Source of the DNA: an uncultured Porphyromonadaceae bacterium | GTDB lineage: Bacteria; Bacteroidota; Bacteroidia; Bacteroidales; Muribaculaceae | Reading direction: 5' to 3' | NCBI GenBank assembly: GCA_905193995.1 | Contig: CAJJQT010000064.1 | Coordinates: 1-8,713, forward strand | Length of the DNA stretch: 8,713 nt | Shown here: piece by piece, positions 6,722 to 8,713 of the stretch | Numbering within the stretch: the stretch's first letter is position 1 | Layout: each line of letters starts with the position of its first letter | Notes under the pieces: model-generated | The model's database searches: none | Seen by the model: only the letters and a program-made list of their open reading frames with translations | What the model was told of the DNA's origin: nothing | Program-made: the position numbers and the translations under genes

Positions 6722-8713
6722 TTATTTCTTCCTTGCGATGCGGATTGCGGCGCCGCCGCCCGGGGCGAGTGGCTGGCGGAGCACCTGCCCTGACCGCACG
6801 TCGACGGTGCGTATGCGGTAGGCCTGCGGATTGTCCTTCCAGTCGGCGCCGGGAGCATCCTCATAGATGGTGGCCGTGTATTTCGCACCCTCGGGCAGGA
6901 AGCTCAGGTCGATGACGGCCTCGCGCGGACGCTCGTCGGTTATGGCGCCCACGTACCAGTCGTCGGAGTTCTTGTCGCGGCGCGCCACGGTGATGTAGCG
7001 GTTGGGCTCGGCCTCGAGATATCGGGAATCAGACCAGTCGACGGGCACATCCTTTATGAACTGGAAGGCATCGGCGAAGCGCTCGTAGTTCTCGGGCAGA
7101 TCACAGGCCATCTGCATCGGCGACGGCATGGTCAGGTAAAGCGCGAGCTGACGGGCCAGCGTCGTCCCGGCCTGCGAGGTCTTGCCCTCGCCGTAGTAGC
7201 TCAGGCGCGTTTCGAACAGGCCCGGGGTGTAATCCATCGGGCCTCCCTTGAGGCGCGTGAAGGGCAGGATGCAGGTGTGCGAGGGCGGATTGCCGCCCAT
7301 CGACTCGAATTCGCCGCCGCGGGCCGATTCCTGGGCCAGCCAGTTGGGATAGGTGCGGCACAGGCCCGTGGGGCGGGGAGCCTCGTGGCTGTCGACCATG
7401 ATCTGATAGTCGGCGGCGCGCTCGATGACATGGCGCACATGGTCGACCATCCACTGCGAGGTGTGGTGCTCAGAGCGCGGGATGATAGCACCGACGTAGC
7501 CGGTCTTGACGGCGTCGTAGCCGTTGTCCTTCATGAACCGGAAGGCCCGGTCGAGCTGCAGTTCGTAGTCGGCGGCGTTGGCGGCCGTCTCGTGGTGCAT
7601 GATCAGTTTCACGCCGCGCCCGGCGGCATAGTCGCGCAGGGCTGCCACGTCGAAGTCGGGATAGGCGCGGTCGAAGAGGAACTGGCGGTTCTTGCGGTAG
7701 CTGCACCAGTCCTCCCAGCCTTCGTTCCAGCCCTCGACGAGCACGCCGTCGATGCCGTTGTCGGCCGCGAAGTCGATGTAGCGCTTCACGTTGGCGGTAT
7801 TGGCCGGATGGCGGCCGTTTGGCCGCAGAGCCGAATAGTCAGTCACGCCCGGCTTGGCCAGGCTGTCGTCGGAGTATGCCCAGGTCTTGACGTTGCCGGT
7901 GAACATCTCCCACCACACGCCGACGAATTTCATCGGCTTGATCCACGACGTGTCCTCGATCTTCGAAGGTTCGTTGAGGTTGTAGATCAGCTGCGAGGCG
8001 AGTATGTCGCGGGCGTCGTCGCTGACGATCAGCGTGCGCCAGGGCGTGCTGAACGGCAGCTGCAGGTAAGCGCTCACTCCGAGGCGGTCGGGCACCAGGT
8101 GGGCTTTCATGGCGAATGCGGCGGTGTCGACGTCGAGCAGCATGGCCGGATAGCCGACCAGCGCGGCCTCGTGCACGTTGACGTAGACCGGCTCGGCCGT
8201 CTTGATCAGCAGAGGGGTCTGCACGCTGACGCCGTCGGCTCGCTGAGCCTCGGAATGTCGGCGGTACGATTTCAGAGCCTCGGGCAGGCCGGTGAACGTC
8301 GTTTCCGACCAGAGGTATTCGTCAGTGTCGTAGTCGCCCGGTATGCAGAAGAGAGTGTGGTCGGCTCCGTAGTTGAACTCGGTGAGTTCGTCGCGCAGCG
8401 TCAGATAGTTCGATCCCCGCTGGGCGGGCAGCTCGTAGCGGAAGCCAAGGCCGTCGTCGAAGAGGCGGAAGCGGAGCGTCAGCTCGCGCTCGGGATCATC
8501 GGCTTTCAGATGCACGGCAAGTTCGCGGAAATGGTCGCGCACGGTGTCGTATTCGCCCCATACGGGCTGCCACGAGCGGTCGACAGTCACCGTGTCGGCC
8601 GATGTGATGCGGAAGCCGTCGGCAAAGCGGGTCTCGTCGGCGACCAGGCCCAGGAGGCTGGGCCGTACGAGCGCACGCCCCTTGTAGTCGAGCGAATAGA
8701 AGGGGCGCCCGGT
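6722..8713 (-). CDS. GH97 alpha-glucosidase, inverting SusB type (N-terminus outside window)
   Basis: The frame is open from the right edge to the TAA at 6724-6722, giving 663 residues without a start. The GTG at 8590 is an internal Val: upstream codons encode normal GH97 N-domain sequence such as GRPFYSLDY and SLLGLV. The N-terminal beta-sandwich covers about residues 1-250 of this fragment, the (beta/alpha)8 catalytic domain about 255-560, and the C-terminal beta domain about 565-663. Glutamates at 375 (HHE), 444 (SHEA), 462 (QES) and 468 (GGE) have exactly the spacing of Glu439, Glu508, Glu526 and Glu532 of B. thetaiotaomicron SusB, the base, acid and calcium ligands. The VKTGYVG segment has Gly where retaining GH97 enzymes carry their Asp nucleophile. 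It should therefore hydrolyse alpha-glucosidic bonds with inversion, probably in the periplasm. About 40-65 residues with the signal peptide are missing. It converges on the MurNAc operon, and nothing links the two functionally. Confidence 0.95.
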   Translation of the reverse strand, partial: TGRPFYSLDYKGRALVRPSLLGLVADETRFADGFRITSADTVTVDRSWQPVWGEYDTVRDHFRELAVHLKADDPERELTLRFRLFDDGLGFRYELPAQRGSNYLTLRDELTEFNYGADHTLFCIPGDYDTDEYLWSETTFTGLPEALKSYRRHSEAQRADGVSVQTPLLIKTAEPVYVNVHEAALVGYPAMLLDVDTAAFAMKAHLVPDRLGVSAYLQLPFSTPWRTLIVSDDARDILASQLIYNLNEPSKIEDTSWIKPMKFVGVWWEMFTGNVKTWAYSDDSLAKPGVTDYSALRPNGRHPANTANVKRYIDFAADNGIDGVLVEGWNEGWEDWCSYRKNRQFLFDRAYPDFDVAALRDYAAGRGVKLIMHHETAANAADYELQLDRAFRFMKDNGYDAVKTGYVGAIIPRSEHHTSQWMVDHVRHVIERAADYQIMVDSHEAPRPTGLCRTYPNWLAQESARGGEFESMGGNPPSHTCILPFTRLKGGPMDYTPGLFETRLSYYGEGKTSQAGTTLARQLALYLTMPSPMQMACDLPENYERFADAFQFIKDVPVDWSDSRYLEAEPNRYITVARRDKNSDDWYVGAITDERPREAVIDLSFLPEGAKYTATIYEDAPGADWKDNPQAYRIRTVDVRSGQVLRQPLAPGGGAAIRIARKK

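Noticed and set aside
8588..8590. GTG as the start of the GH97 gene
   Set aside because: The frame continues without a stop to the window edge and the upstream residues match the GH97 N-terminal domain, so this GTG is an internal Val codon.

Overview
The window looks like chromosomal DNA from a Bacteroidota bacterium, most likely a GC-rich member of the order Bacteroidales (Muribaculaceae-like is my guess, not something the sequence proves). The reasons are the gene families (a DUF1343/NamZ exo-muramidase end, a COG4299/DUF5009 membrane protein, a SusB-type GH97 glucosidase), the lack of Shine-Dalgarno sequences, and AT-rich stretches just before start codons in otherwise GC-rich DNA.

Positions 2-6617 carry six genes on the + strand with gaps of 4-31 bases or a 4-base overlap, so they very probably form one operon: the last ~68 codons of a NamZ-like exo-beta-N-acetylmuramidase; a 943-residue FAD plus Fe-S dehydrogenase of the D-lactate/D-2-hydroxyacid type; a MurT-like inner-membrane protein; a MurK-like amino-sugar kinase; the MurNAc-6-phosphate etherase MurQ; and a secreted SGNH/GDSL esterase. 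The order murT-murK-murQ matches the N-acetylmuramic acid (MurNAc) salvage operon described in Tannerella forsythia.

Read as a pathway: NamZ releases MurNAc from peptidoglycan fragments outside the cytoplasm, the esterase may remove O-acetyl groups there, MurT carries MurNAc across the inner membrane without a phosphotransferase system, MurK phosphorylates it, and MurQ splits MurNAc-6-P into GlcNAc-6-P and D-lactate. The dehydrogenase sits in the same operon and could oxidise that D-lactate to pyruvate, so that both halves of MurNAc are used. This D-lactate coupling is the most interesting idea in the window and is an inference from family and context. Genes for the next steps (NagA, NagB) and for muropeptide import are not in the window.

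Positions 6618-6721 separate the operon from a convergent gene and hold a perfect 11-bp GC-rich hairpin with T-rich flanks on both sides, a likely bidirectional terminator. From 6722 to the right edge the minus strand encodes most of a GH97 alpha-glucosidase of the inverting SusB type. Its frame stays open to base 8713, so its N-terminus lies outside the window. I see no RNA genes, insertion sequences, CRISPR arrays or phage genes.
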